Part shown: positions 8,076 through 16,188 of the stretch, one piece after another | How positions within the stretch are numbered: position 1 is the first letter of the stretch | Layout of the letters: each line of letters starts with the position of its first letter | NCBI RefSeq assembly: GCF_028737325.1 | Contig: NZ_JAQZCH010000001.1 | Coordinates: 912,732-976,731 of the forward strand | Length of the DNA stretch: 64,000 nt | Reading direction: 5' to 3' | Origin: Microbacterium thalli | GTDB lineage: Bacteria; Actinomycetota; Actinomycetes; Actinomycetales; Microbacteriaceae | Position numbers and translations under genes: made by a program | The notes under the pieces: model-generated | Databases searched by the model: none | What the model saw: the letters and a program-made list of their open reading frames with translations, nothing else | What the model was told of the DNA's origin: nothing

Positions 8076-9854
8076 GTGGCCAGGAAACCGCTTTCCCGCC
8101 CGCTCGACCTGATCGACGGTGCTCATCCCGCGCGATCCGTCCTGCGGCTCCTCGCCCGGCGCCCGGGCCGGATGGCGCTCGCCGTGCTCGCCTTCACGTT
8201 CAAAGAGATCCCGCTGTGGTTCCTGCCCGTGATCACCGCCGCGATCATCGACATCGTGGCCGACGGCGGCGACGTCAGCGCGGTCGTCGGCTGGTTCATC
8301 CTCGCCGCGGCGCTCCTGCTGCAGAACTATCCCAATCACATCCTCTACACGCGCAGCTTCATGACGGTGGTCCGCGACACCGGCGCCGACCTGCGCAACG
8401 CGCTCGCCGCCCGCCTGCAGAGCCTGTCGATCGGCTACCACTCGCGCGTGAGCTCGTCGATCGTGCAGACCAAGGTCGTGCGCGACGTCGAGAACGTCGA
8501 GCTCATGCTGCAGCAGGTGACCCATCCGCTGCTGTCGGCGACGATGGTCATGATCGGAGCCATCGCGATGACCGCGATCGCGGTGCCGCAGTTCCTGCCG
8601 GTCTACGCGCTCGCGGTGCCCATCGCGATCGGCATCCGCTACGGCATGCGCAACCGGTCGCGCCAGCGCAACGAGGTCTTCCGGCGCGAGGTCGAGGTGT
8701 TCTCCGCCCGCGTGGGCGAGATGGCATCGCTCATCCCGGTGACGCGCGCGCACGGCCTCGAAGAGACCGCCGTCACGCGGGTGAGCACGGGCGCCGAGGG
8801 CGTGCGGCGGGCCGGCCTGCACCTCGACATGCTGAATGGCCACGTCGCCTCGATCTCGTGGGTCGCGATGCAGTTGCTCGGGGTCGGGTGCCTCGTGCTG
8901 GCGGCGGTGTTCTCGCTCACCGGCATCTTGCCGATCTCGCCGGGCGAGGTCGTGCTGCTGTCGACCTACTTCACATTGCTCACGCAGGGCCTCACCCAGC
9001 TGCTGATGCTCATCCCGGTGGGAGCGCGCGGGCTCGAGTCGGTCCGCTCGATCGCCGAGGTGATGCAGGAGCCCGACCTCGAGCAGAACGAGGGCAAGCG
9101 GCGGGTGGATGCCGTGCACGGCGACATCCGGCTCGAGCGGGCCAGCCATCGCTACGCGGGCGCCGACGAGGACGCCCTGCACGAGATCGATCTGCACATC
9201 CCGGCGGGGCGCACCTTCGCTTTCGTCGGCTCGTCGGGGTCGGGCAAGTCGACGCTGCTGAATCTCGTGCTGGGGTTCGTTCGCCCGACGGCAGGGCGCC
9301 TCACGATCGACGGCGCGGACGTGCAGGAGCTCGACCTGCGCTCGGTGCGCCGGGCGGTCTCGGTCGTGCCGCAGGAGTCGGTGCTGTTCGAGGGCACGAT
9401 TCGCGAGAACATCGCGTACGGGCTGCCCGAGGTGACGGACGCCCGCATCGAGCAAGCGCTGCGCGACGCCAACGCCTGGCAGTTCGTGCGCGAGCAGCCC
9501 CACGGGTGGGACACCGTCGTGGGCGAGCGGGGCGCTCGGCTGTCGGGCGGGCAGCGGCAGCGTCTCGCGATTGCGCGGGCTCTCGTGCGCGACCCGCGCA
9601 TCCTGCTGCTCGACGAGGCGACGTCGGCGCTGGATCCCGAGTCGGAGGAACTCGTCAAAGAGGCTCTCGGCCGGCTCATGCGCGGTCGGACGACGCTCGT
9701 CGTGGCTCACCGGCTCTCGACGGTCCGGCAGGCCGACCGTATCGTCGTGCTCGAACGCGGCAGCATCGTCGAGCAGGGGACGCACGACGACCTCCTCGCC
9801 GCGGGCGGGCGCTACGCGCACCTGCACGCCACGCAGGCCGGCCTCCCGAGCTGA
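8076..9854 (+). CDS. ABC transporter, fused permease and ATP-binding half-transporter (exporter type)
   Basis: 592 residues, a typical type IV exporter half-transporter. Residues about 25-320 hold six membrane segments. The nucleotide-binding domain has Walker A GSSGSGKST (385-393), signature LSGGQ (489-493), Walker B ILLLDE (509-514) and the switch His in AHRLST. It would act as a dimer in the membrane to move an unknown substrate, usually outward. The GTG start at 8076 lies directly on a LacI-type operator (8083-8096), so the first codons are part of the regulatory site. A -10-like TAGCAT is at 8064-8069, implying a very short leader. It is uncertain whether it serves sugar metabolism or is merely co-regulated. 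Confidence 0.88.
   Translation: MARKPLSRPLDLIDGAHPARSVLRLLARRPGRMALAVLAFTFKEIPLWFLPVITAAIIDIVADGGDVSAVVGWFILAAALLLQNYPNHILYTRSFMTVVRDTGADLRNALAARLQSLSIGYHSRVSSSIVQTKVVRDVENVELMLQQVTHPLLSATMVMIGAIAMTAIAVPQFLPVYALAVPIAIGIRYGMRNRSRQRNEVFRREVEVFSARVGEMASLIPVTRAHGLEETAVTRVSTGAEGVRRAGLHLDMLNGHVASISWVAMQLLGVGCLVLAAVFSLTGILPISPGEVVLLSTYFTLLTQGLTQLLMLIPVGARGLESVRSIAEVMQEPDLEQNEGKRRVDAVHGDIRLERASHRYAGADEDALHEIDLHIPAGRTFAFVGSSGSGKSTLLNLVLGFVRPTAGRLTIDGADVQELDLRSVRRAVSVVPQESVLFEGTIRENIAYGLPEVTDARIEQALRDANAWQFVREQPHGWDTVVGERGARLSGGQRQRLAIARALVRDPRILLLDEATSALDPESEELVKEALGRLMRGRTTLVVAHRLSTVRQADRIVVLERGSIVEQGTHDDLLAAGGRYAHLHATQAGLPS
8083..8096. promoter_or_regulatory. LacI-type operator overlapping the start of the ABC exporter gene
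   Basis: GGAAACCGCTTTCC begins seven bases after the first base of the GTG start codon and lies just downstream of a TAGCAT -10-like box at 8064-8069. Repressor bound here would block early elongation. The operator bases also encode residues 3-7 of the transporter. Confidence 0.65.
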
Positions 9855-9856
9855 CC

Positions 9857-9870
9857 GGATAGCGCTTTCC
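9857..9870. promoter_or_regulatory. LacI-type operator before the 9920 operon
   Basis: GGATAGCGCTTTCC, three bases after the exporter stop codon and 50 bases before the ATG at 9920. A TAGGCT -10-like box follows at 9883-9888, so the operator lies over the upstream promoter half. Confidence 0.72.
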
Positions 9871-9919
9871 GACATCGGGTCATAGGCTGGATCCCGACCG
9901 ATCCGAAGGGGGATCCGCC

Positions 9920-11011
9920 ATGCCCGCATCGCTGCGCTGCGCACTCGTCGGCACCGGCGCGGTGGCGAACCTGCACGCCCGCGCCGTGGCCGCTCATCCG
10001 CGTGCCGAACTCGTCGCCGTGACCGATCTCGACCCCGCCGCCGCGCGGGCGTTCGCCGAGCGGCACGGGGCACCCGCCGTGCACGACGACCTCGACGGCC
10101 TGCTGCGCGTGCAGACGCCCGACGTCGTACTCATCTGCACGCCGCCGGCCGTTCACCGCGAGCAGGCGATCGCCGCCCTCGCTGCCGGCGCTCATGTCGT
10201 CGTCGAGAAGCCCCCGGCGCCGTCGCTCGACGAGCTCGATGACATGCGCGCGGCGGCCACCGCGGCCGCCCGCCACCTCGCCGTCGTGTTCCAGCAGCGC
10301 ACCGGCACCGCCGCCGCCCATGTGCGATCGCTGCTGTCGTCGGGCGCGCTCGGGCGTCCGCTGCTCGCCACCTGCCAGACCCTCTGGTACCGCGATGCCG
10401 CCTACTTCGCGGTGCCGTGGCGTGGCCGGTGGGAGACCGAGGGCGGCGGCACGACGCTGGGCCACGGCATCCATCAGCTCGATCTGCTGGCCTACCTGCT
10501 GGGGGAGTGGCAGACGGTGCAGGCGCGCCTGTGGCGACTCGACCGCGAGACCGAGACGGAGGATGCCTCGACCGCGACGGTGCTGTTCGCCTCGGGCGTC
10601 GTCGCGCAGGTCACCACGAGCGCCGTGTCGCCGCGCGAGACGAGCTCGATCCGCATCGACACGCAGAAGGCGACCGTGACCGTCGACCACCTGTACGGCC
10701 ACGGCCACGAGAACTGGCGCATCACCCCGGCCCCGGGCTTCGAGGGCGAGGCGCGCGACTGGGCGCTTCCCGAGCGCGAGGAGCGCAGCGATCACGGGCC
10801 GCTGCTGCGCGACGTCTTCGACGCGATCCTCGACGGGCGGCCCCTGCCCGAGACGGCGGCAGACCCCGCCCGTTCGCTCGAGCTGGTCGCGGCCGTCTAC
10901 GCCTCGGCCGCCGCGGACGGGGCGGCCGTGACGCCGGCCGATCTCGCCTCGCATCCCACGCACCGCCGCGGCTTCGCCAGTCCCGTCACCGACCTCCGCA
11001 GCGGACGATGA
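9920..11011 (+). CDS. Gfo/Idh/MocA-family oxidoreductase
   Basis: 363 residues. The nucleotide loop GTGAVANLHARAV is at the N-terminus, with CTPPAVH near 74, EKPP near 95 and GHGIHQLDLL near 180. It is a close paralogue of the 4483-5595 protein, with the same order of TLWYR, PWRGRW and GHGIHQ motifs. The ATG at 9920 has a good ribosome binding site (GAAGGGGG, 9906-9913). It is the first gene of a two-gene operon with the beta-propeller glycosidase-like protein, joined by ATGA. A coupled oxidoreductase and glycosidase suggests oxidation of a sugar released, or presented, by the partner enzyme. The substrate is unknown. Confidence 0.85.
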   Translation: MPASLRCALVGTGAVANLHARAVAAHPRAELVAVTDLDPAAARAFAERHGAPAVHDDLDGLLRVQTPDVVLICTPPAVHREQAIAALAAGAHVVVEKPPAPSLDELDDMRAAATAAARHLAVVFQQRTGTAAAHVRSLLSSGALGRPLLATCQTLWYRDAAYFAVPWRGRWETEGGGTTLGHGIHQLDLLAYLLGEWQTVQARLWRLDRETETEDASTATVLFASGVVAQVTTSAVSPRETSSIRIDTQKATVTVDHLYGHGHENWRITPAPGFEGEARDWALPEREERSDHGPLLRDVFDAILDGRPLPETAADPARSLELVAAVYASAAADGAAVTPADLASHPTHRRGFASPVTDLRSGR

Positions 11012-11979
11012 GCCTCGCGGTCGCAGAGCATCCGCGAGAGCTGTACCGCGACCCCATCTATGACGGGGCGACCGACCCGGTCGTCGTGATCGATGCCGAC
11101 GGATGCTGGTGGATGTTCTACACCCAGCGTCGCGCGACGCATCCCGACCCCGGTCCGGGGGTGGCGTGGGTGCACGGATCGCGCATCGGGGTGGCGCGTT
11201 CCCGGGACGGCCGGCGATGGAGCTACGCCGGCACCCTCGAGCCCGACGCGGTCGGATTGCAGCTGGCGCCGGACGGCCCGGCGCGCGAGGTCGATCGCAC
11301 CCACTGGGCGCCGGAGGTCGTCTTCGACGGTGCCCGCTGGCGGATGTACCTCACCGAGATCGACGGGATCCCGGACCGATGGCCCGGCTATGCGCGAGCG
11401 ATCGTCGAGTACGTCTCTGACGACCTCACCTCGTGGCGCCGGGTGGGCCGGCTCGACCTGCCGACCGACCGAGCCATCGACGCGGCGGTGACCCGGACCC
11501 CGGACGGCCGATGGCGCCTCTGGTACAAGGACGAGGGGGCGGACTCGGTGACCATGAGCGCCGTCTCGGACGACCTGAGCGACTGGCGGCACGAGGGCGT
11601 GGCGATCGGCGGTCGCCCGCACGAGGGCCCGGCCGTATTCGAGCTGGGCGGCCAGTGGTGGATGATCGTCGACGAGTGGCGCGGCATGGGGGTGCACGTC
11701 TCGGACGACGCGGTCACCTGGCGCCGGCAGGGCGGCCCCGACGAGGTCGTCCTCGGTGCCGGGTCGGTCCCCGGGCGGGGGTTCGGCCATCACGGCGCCC
11801 CGGTTCGCGACGGCGGGACGCTCTGGTACTACTTCTTCGCCCAGCCCGCGACGACTCCGGACGACGGCGCCGACGGCGCGGGTGCGGCCGAGATCGACGC
11901 GCGCCGCTGCGCCGTGTACCGGGTGCGCTTGCGTGTCGACGGCGGGCGCCTGGTATGCGAGGCTGAACCGGCAGACTGA
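11008..11979 (+). CDS. five-bladed beta-propeller glycosidase-like protein (GH43/GH32-type fold)
   Basis: 323 residues with repeated W/Y-rich blade patterns (WWMFY, SRDGRRWSY, WRMYL, DDLTSW, WRLWY, WWMIVDEW, WYYFF). These are typical of the GH43/GH32/GH130-like five-bladed propeller superfamily. A DP near residue 24, a D near the third blade and the E of HEGPAVFE near 211 are candidates for the catalytic acid triad, but I cannot assign them securely. There is no signal peptide, so it would act on oligosaccharides after import. The ATG at 11008 overlaps the oxidoreductase stop (ATGA). An arabinosidase or xylosidase activity would match the GH51 enzyme nearby, but this is inference. Confidence 0.72.
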   Translation: MSLAVAEHPRELYRDPIYDGATDPVVVIDADGCWWMFYTQRRATHPDPGPGVAWVHGSRIGVARSRDGRRWSYAGTLEPDAVGLQLAPDGPAREVDRTHWAPEVVFDGARWRMYLTEIDGIPDRWPGYARAIVEYVSDDLTSWRRVGRLDLPTDRAIDAAVTRTPDGRWRLWYKDEGADSVTMSAVSDDLSDWRHEGVAIGGRPHEGPAVFELGGQWWMIVDEWRGMGVHVSDDAVTWRRQGGPDEVVLGAGSVPGRGFGHHGAPVRDGGTLWYYFFAQPATTPDDGADGAGAAEIDARRCAVYRVRLRVDGGRLVCEAEPAD

Positions 11980-12030
11980 GACCGGTAACAGTCCCGAGAT
12001 CACGGGATGGAATCGGATGCTGCGGCATCC

Positions 12031-12059
12031 TTGCGAAACGTTTCACGGCGTAGTACGGT
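12031..12059 (+). promoter_or_regulatory. promoter of the sugar importer operon with an embedded GAAACGTTTC operator
   Basis: TTGCGA (12031-12036), a 17-base spacer and TACGGT (12054-12059) form a plausible promoter. The perfect palindrome GAAACGTTTC at 12035-12044 overlaps the -35 box, a classical LacI/GalR-type operator position. The GH gene ends at 11979 and the importer operon starts at 12160. Confidence 0.62.
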
Positions 12060-12063
12060 TGCC

Positions 12064-12077
12064 GGCAAGCGCTTTCC
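12064..12077. promoter_or_regulatory. LacI-type operator downstream of the importer promoter
   Basis: GGCAAGCGCTTTCC, near the expected transcription start and 29 bases centre-to-centre from the GAAACGTTTC palindrome (close to three helical turns). Paired operators at this spacing suit cooperative or dual-regulator repression. Confidence 0.72.
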
Positions 12078-12159
12078 CGACGCGGGGCGGCGCAGACCTG
12101 CACACACGGACAATGGACGTTCGCGCGCACCGAGACGACGACGTTCGGCAGAGAGGACA

Positions 12160-13461
12160 ATGATGTTCAGCAGAAAGCGGGCACTGGCCGGAGTCGCGAT
12201 CGCGACCGGCGCGGCTCTAGCCCTGGCGGGGTGCGCCGGTGGCGACACCCCCGCCGCGGACGCGACGTTCGACCCTGATGAGAAGGTCACGCTCGACCTG
12301 GCCTTCTGGGGCAACGACGTCCGCGCGGAGCTCTACAACGAGGCGATCGCGGCATTCAACGAGGAATACCCGAACATCACCGTCAACCCGACCTTCCTGA
12401 CGTTCCCCGAGTTCTGGGAGAAGCGTCAGACCGAGGCCGCCGGCGGCGGCCTTCCCGACGTGATGCAGTTCGACTACTCGTACCTGCGTCAGTACTCCGA
12501 GAACGGTCTGCTGCTCGACCTCGAGCCCTACCTCGGCGGCATCATCGAGACCGACCCGCTGCCGCAGAACATCCTCGACATCGGCGTCGTGAACGACAAG
12601 ACGTACGGCATCGCGACCTCGACCAACGCGTGGGGCCTGTTCACCAACCCCGTCCTGCTCGAGCAGGCGGGCGTCGAGGAGTTCCCCGGCGGCACGTGGG
12701 AGGACTACGACGCCTGGATGCAGTCGGTCACCGAAGGGTCCGGCGGGGCGTTCTGGGGCGGCGGCGACTGGACCGGTCGCATCCAGAACTTCGAGCTGCA
12801 GCTGCGCGCCGAAGGGGGCAACCTGTTCACCGAGGACGGCGAGCCCGGCTTCGACGAGGAGCAGCTGAAGGACTTCTGGGAGCAGGGCGCGGACATTCGC
12901 GAGAACGGCACGGTCATCCCGCAGGCCCGCGTCGAGGAGCTCGCGCCCAAGGGCGGCTTCGACTCGGCGCTGACGGCGTCCGAGCTGACGTGGGACAACT
13001 TCGGCGGCGGCTACCTGGGCGGCCTCGGCGAGGGCTACACCGAGCTCGGCCTCGTCGAGCCCCCCGTCACCGAGGAGGGCGCGAAGGACCTGTACCTCAA
13101 GCCCTCGATGCTGCACACCATCTCCGAGAGCACCGAGCACCCGGAGGCCGCCGCAACGCTCGTGAACTTCCTCGTGAACTCGCCGCAGTCGGGTGAGATC
13201 TTCGGCACGAACCGCGGCCTGCCGGCATCCGAGACCGCCCTCGAGGCGGCCGACCTCGATCCGCTGAGCCAGCAGGTCAAGGACTACGAAGAGGGCATCG
13301 CCGACCGCCTCGGTGACGCACCGCCGGTGCCGGTCGTCGGCTACGGCACGATCGAGGAGGAGTTCCGCCAGATCGGCCTCGAGCTCGTCTACGGCACGAT
13401 CACCGTCGACGACGCCGTCGATCGCTTCTTCTCCGAGATGGACATCGTCCTCAACGGTTGA
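12160..13461 (+). CDS. ABC sugar importer solute-binding lipoprotein (first of two paralogues)
   Basis: 433 residues. It has a lipoprotein signal: basic start (FSRKR), hydrophobic core and LAGC lipobox near residue 25, so it is membrane-anchored outside the cell. The rest is an extracellular solute-binding family 1 protein (MalE-like) for oligosaccharides. It shares long blocks with the second binding protein at 16189-17469: FDPDEKVTL, AFNEEYPNI, WEKRQTEAAGGGLPDV and RAEGGNLFTEDGE. Two ATGs occur in tandem at 12160 and 12163; the GAGAGG ribosome binding site at 12151-12156 is better spaced for the second. It is first in the operon with two permeases, and is followed by a strong hairpin that may favour high expression of the binding protein relative to the permeases. 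Confidence 0.9.
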   Translation: MMFSRKRALAGVAIATGAALALAGCAGGDTPAADATFDPDEKVTLDLAFWGNDVRAELYNEAIAAFNEEYPNITVNPTFLTFPEFWEKRQTEAAGGGLPDVMQFDYSYLRQYSENGLLLDLEPYLGGIIETDPLPQNILDIGVVNDKTYGIATSTNAWGLFTNPVLLEQAGVEEFPGGTWEDYDAWMQSVTEGSGGAFWGGGDWTGRIQNFELQLRAEGGNLFTEDGEPGFDEEQLKDFWEQGADIRENGTVIPQARVEELAPKGGFDSALTASELTWDNFGGGYLGGLGEGYTELGLVEPPVTEEGAKDLYLKPSMLHTISESTEHPEAAATLVNFLVNSPQSGEIFGTNRGLPASETALEAADLDPLSQQVKDYEEGIADRLGDAPPVPVVGYGTIEEEFRQIGLELVYGTITVDDAVDRFFSEMDIVLNG

Positions 13462-13468
13462 CGCACCG

Positions 13469-13504
13469 CCTCCGGGCCGGCCGCGCGACGCGCCGGCCCG
13501 GAGG
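13469..13504 (+). terminator. strong intercistronic hairpin after the first binding-protein gene
   Basis: CCTCCGGGCCGG (13469-13480) pairs perfectly with CCGGCCCGGAGG (13493-13504) around a 12-base loop, 7 bases after the stop codon. No U-tract follows, so it is more likely a 3'-end stabilising or partially terminating element than a full terminator. Similar hairpins separate binding-protein and permease genes in other sugar ABC operons. Confidence 0.7.
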
Positions 13505-13538
13505 ACTCCACTCTCTTCCCTCACTCCCCGGGAGCATC

Positions 13539-14531
13539 GTGAGCACAACAGCCACACGGGTGATCGTCACCAAGCAGTCCCCGCGGCGCGGGCTCGTCCG
13601 CCGCAGCCGTCCCGAGCACCTCGACCGCCCCGGTGCCCGCAAGCGCGCGATGCGCGAGAACGCCACCGGCTATGCGTTCCTGCTGCCGTGGCTGGTGGGC
13701 TTCTTCGGTCTCACCCTCGTCCCGATGGTGTACTCGCTGTACCTGTCGTTCACGAGCTACAACATCTTCTCGCCGCCCAAGTGGATCGGTCTCGACAACT
13801 ACGTCCGGCTGTTCACGAACGACCCGAGCTTCATGCAGTCGGCGCAGATCACCCTCGTCTACGTGCTGGTCGGCACCCCGATCGCCCTCGTCGCCTCCCT
13901 TCTCATCGCGATGCTGCTGAACTACCGCGACAAGGGCGCCGCGTTCTTCCGCTCGGCCTTCTACGCCCCGTCGCTCATCGGCGCCTCGGTGTCGGTCGCG
14001 ATCGTCTGGCGGGCGATGTTCGCCACAGACGGTCCTGTCGACGGCGGTCTCAGCTTCCTCGGCATCGAGCTGGGCGGCTGGATCGGCAACCCGTCGCTCA
14101 TCCTGCCGATGATGATCCTGCTCGCCGTCTGGCAGTTCGGCGCGACGATGGTCATCTTCCTCGCCGGCCTCAAGCAGATCCCGAAGGAGCTGTACGAGGC
14201 GGCCGAGATGGACGGCGCCGGAGCAATCCAGCGCTTCCGCGCCGTGACGCTGCCGATGCTGTCGCCGGTCATCTTCTTCAACCTGCTGCTCGGCCTGATC
14301 GGGGCATTCCAGGTCTTCGCTTCGGCGTACATCATCTCCAACGGCAGCGGCGGTCCGGCCGGCATGACGAACTTCATCACGGTCTACCTCTACAAGACCG
14401 GCTTCTCGGACGGACGCATGGGCTACGCCGCGGCGATCGCGTGGGTACTGCTCGTCGTCGTCGCCATCATCGCCCTCATCCTCTTCCGCACCCAGAAGTC
14501 GTGGGTGCACTACTCGGGAGACAACCGATGA
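13539..14531 (+). CDS. ABC sugar transporter permease (MalF/UgpA type)
   Basis: 330 residues. A basic cytoplasmic N-terminus (RRGLVRRSRP...) precedes six hydrophobic segments, the first near 48-70. The EAA loop lies near 228-246 (LYEAAEMDGAGAIQRFRAVTLP), the contact site with the cytoplasmic ATPase. No ATPase gene is in this operon, so a shared MsiK-like ATPase elsewhere is expected, as is usual in actinobacteria. The GTG at 13539 is chosen because CGGGAG lies five bases upstream; the frame is open further back, but those residues lack homology-like character. It overlaps the second permease by ATGA. Confidence 0.9.
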   Translation: MSTTATRVIVTKQSPRRGLVRRSRPEHLDRPGARKRAMRENATGYAFLLPWLVGFFGLTLVPMVYSLYLSFTSYNIFSPPKWIGLDNYVRLFTNDPSFMQSAQITLVYVLVGTPIALVASLLIAMLLNYRDKGAAFFRSAFYAPSLIGASVSVAIVWRAMFATDGPVDGGLSFLGIELGGWIGNPSLILPMMILLAVWQFGATMVIFLAGLKQIPKELYEAAEMDGAGAIQRFRAVTLPMLSPVIFFNLLLGLIGAFQVFASAYIISNGSGGPAGMTNFITVYLYKTGFSDGRMGYAAAIAWVLLVVVAIIALILFRTQKSWVHYSGDNR

Positions 14532-15454
14532 CCACGACACCCACCTCGCCGCTCGCCAGCGAAGCGATGTTCGCCGTTCAGCAGACCACGCCGATGCCGC
14601 CCTCGCGGCGGAAGATCAAGCGCAAGACCTGGCAGACCATCGTCTGGTTCGTCGTGCTCATCGTGATCACCGCCGTCGTGCTCTACCCGTTGGTCTGGCT
14701 GCTGTTCTCGACCTTCAAGCCGAACAGCGAGTTCGGCCAGAACATGGGGCTGCTGCCCAACGCCCCGACCATCGACAACTACGTCAAGGTCATGGAGGGC
14801 ATCGCGGGCGTGCCGATGTGGCGCTTCTTCGCGAACTCGCTGCTGATCGCCGGCGTCTCGGTCATCGGCACGGTGATGTCGTCGGCGCTCGCGGCCTACG
14901 CCTTCGCCCGTCTGCAGTTCAAGGGTCTCGGCATCCTGTTCGCGGCGATGATCGGAACGCTGCTGCTGCCGTTCCACGTCGTGATCATCCCGCAGTACAT
15001 CCTGTTCAACAATCTCGGGATGGTCGACACGTACTGGCCGCTGCTGCTGCCGAAGTTCCTCGCGACCGAGGCGTTCTTCGTCTTCCTGATGGTGCAGTTC
15101 ATCCGTCAGATGCCGCGTGACATGGATGAGGCGGCCAAGATCGACGGCGCCGGTCACCCGCGCATCTTCTGGTCGATCATCCTGCCGCTCATCAAACCGG
15201 CGCTCATCACCTGCGCGATCTTCAGCTTCATCTGGGCGTGGAACGACTTCCTCGGTCCGCTGCTGTACCTCACGAGCCCCGAGAACTACCCGCTGCCGAT
15301 CGCCCTGCGGCTCTACAACGACCAGACGTCGTCGAGCGACTACGGCGCGACGGTGACCGCCTCGTTCATCGCTCTCGTACCGATCCTGCTGTTCTTCATC
15401 GTCTTCCAGAAGTTCCTGGTCGACGGCGTGGCCACGCAGGGCCTGAAGGGCTAG
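14528..15454 (+). CDS. ABC sugar transporter permease (MalG/UgpE type)
   Basis: 308 residues. Six membrane segments begin near residue 37 (IVWFVVLIVITAVVLYP). The EAA loop motif DEAAKIDGAGHPRIFWSIILP is near 198-218, and the protein ends in the family's typical Gly-Leu-Lys-Gly tail. It is the MalG-type partner of the preceding permease; together they form the importer channel. The ATG at 14528 overlaps the preceding stop. The importer probably takes up arabinose-containing oligosaccharides given the downstream GH51 gene, but the binding proteins' specificity cannot be read directly. Confidence 0.9.
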   Translation: MTTTPTSPLASEAMFAVQQTTPMPPSRRKIKRKTWQTIVWFVVLIVITAVVLYPLVWLLFSTFKPNSEFGQNMGLLPNAPTIDNYVKVMEGIAGVPMWRFFANSLLIAGVSVIGTVMSSALAAYAFARLQFKGLGILFAAMIGTLLLPFHVVIIPQYILFNNLGMVDTYWPLLLPKFLATEAFFVFLMVQFIRQMPRDMDEAAKIDGAGHPRIFWSIILPLIKPALITCAIFSFIWAWNDFLGPLLYLTSPENYPLPIALRLYNDQTSSSDYGATVTASFIALVPILLFFIVFQKFLVDGVATQGLKG

Positions 15455-15456
15455 CG

Positions 15457-16122
15457 ATGTCGATCGAGCAGCGTCCGCGCACGCGGCGCGAGGAGCGGGC
15501 GGCGGACCGCGCCGATCGCACCGGCAGCGGTCCGACGCGTGACGGGCGGCCGGTGCTGCGGCATCCCGGAGCCGCGGGGGCGTTCGCGCTCCTCGGCGAG
15601 GTGCTGCTGACCGGCATCCTGGTCGCCGTCGTCTCGCTGCCGGTGATCACGTTGCCGATCGCGCTGGCTGCCGGCATCCGTCATCTGCGTCGCTACGTCG
15701 CGGCGGAAGACTCGCGGGTCGCGCTCTTCTGGGAGGATGTCCGCGCGGGCATCCTCCCCGGCATCGTCGTGGGGGTCGTGGCTCTCGTCGCGACGCTCGT
15801 GCTGCTGCTCGACATCGACCTGGCCCGCTCGGGTTTCCTGCCCGGCGCCGCGGTCGTCGAAGGCGTGGGCTGGGTCGGGCTCGCGGTGCTCGCCGCGGCG
15901 GTCCTGCTGGCGGCCGGCACCTGGACTCCGACGGTCGGATGGCGCGCGGCGGTCCGCGCGATTCCGGATGCCGCCCGCCGCGACGTCGTCGGCGTGCTGT
16001 ATCTCATCGCCACCGCGGCGTTCGTCGTCGTGGTGACGTGGGCGCTGCCGCCGCTGTTCATCGCGGGCATCGGGTGCGCCGCGCTCGCCGTGGTCGCCAT
16101 CCCCGCCCGGCCGCGTCGCTGA
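15457..16122 (+). CDS. DUF624 (YesL-like) membrane protein
   Basis: 221 residues. A charged N-terminal tail of about 40 residues is followed by four or five hydrophobic segments. The segment LLTGILVAVVSLPVITLPIA, then a charged RHLRRYV stretch and FWEDVRAG, is the typical pattern of DUF624/YesL-family proteins. These are small membrane proteins found next to ABC sugar importers; their function is undefined, possibly accessory to transport or sensing. The ATG at 15457 follows the permease stop by two bases, so it is part of the importer operon. Confidence 0.8.
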   Translation: MSIEQRPRTRREERAADRADRTGSGPTRDGRPVLRHPGAAGAFALLGEVLLTGILVAVVSLPVITLPIALAAGIRHLRRYVAAEDSRVALFWEDVRAGILPGIVVGVVALVATLVLLLDIDLARSGFLPGAAVVEGVGWVGLAVLAAAVLLAAGTWTPTVGWRAAVRAIPDAARRDVVGVLYLIATAAFVVVVTWALPPLFIAGIGCAALAVVAIPARPRR

Positions 16123-16188
16123 GCACGTCGCCGCCTTCCTTCTCCGCAGACCCGTCCCCCCGGGCTCTCACCCGACGAAAGGACCCTC

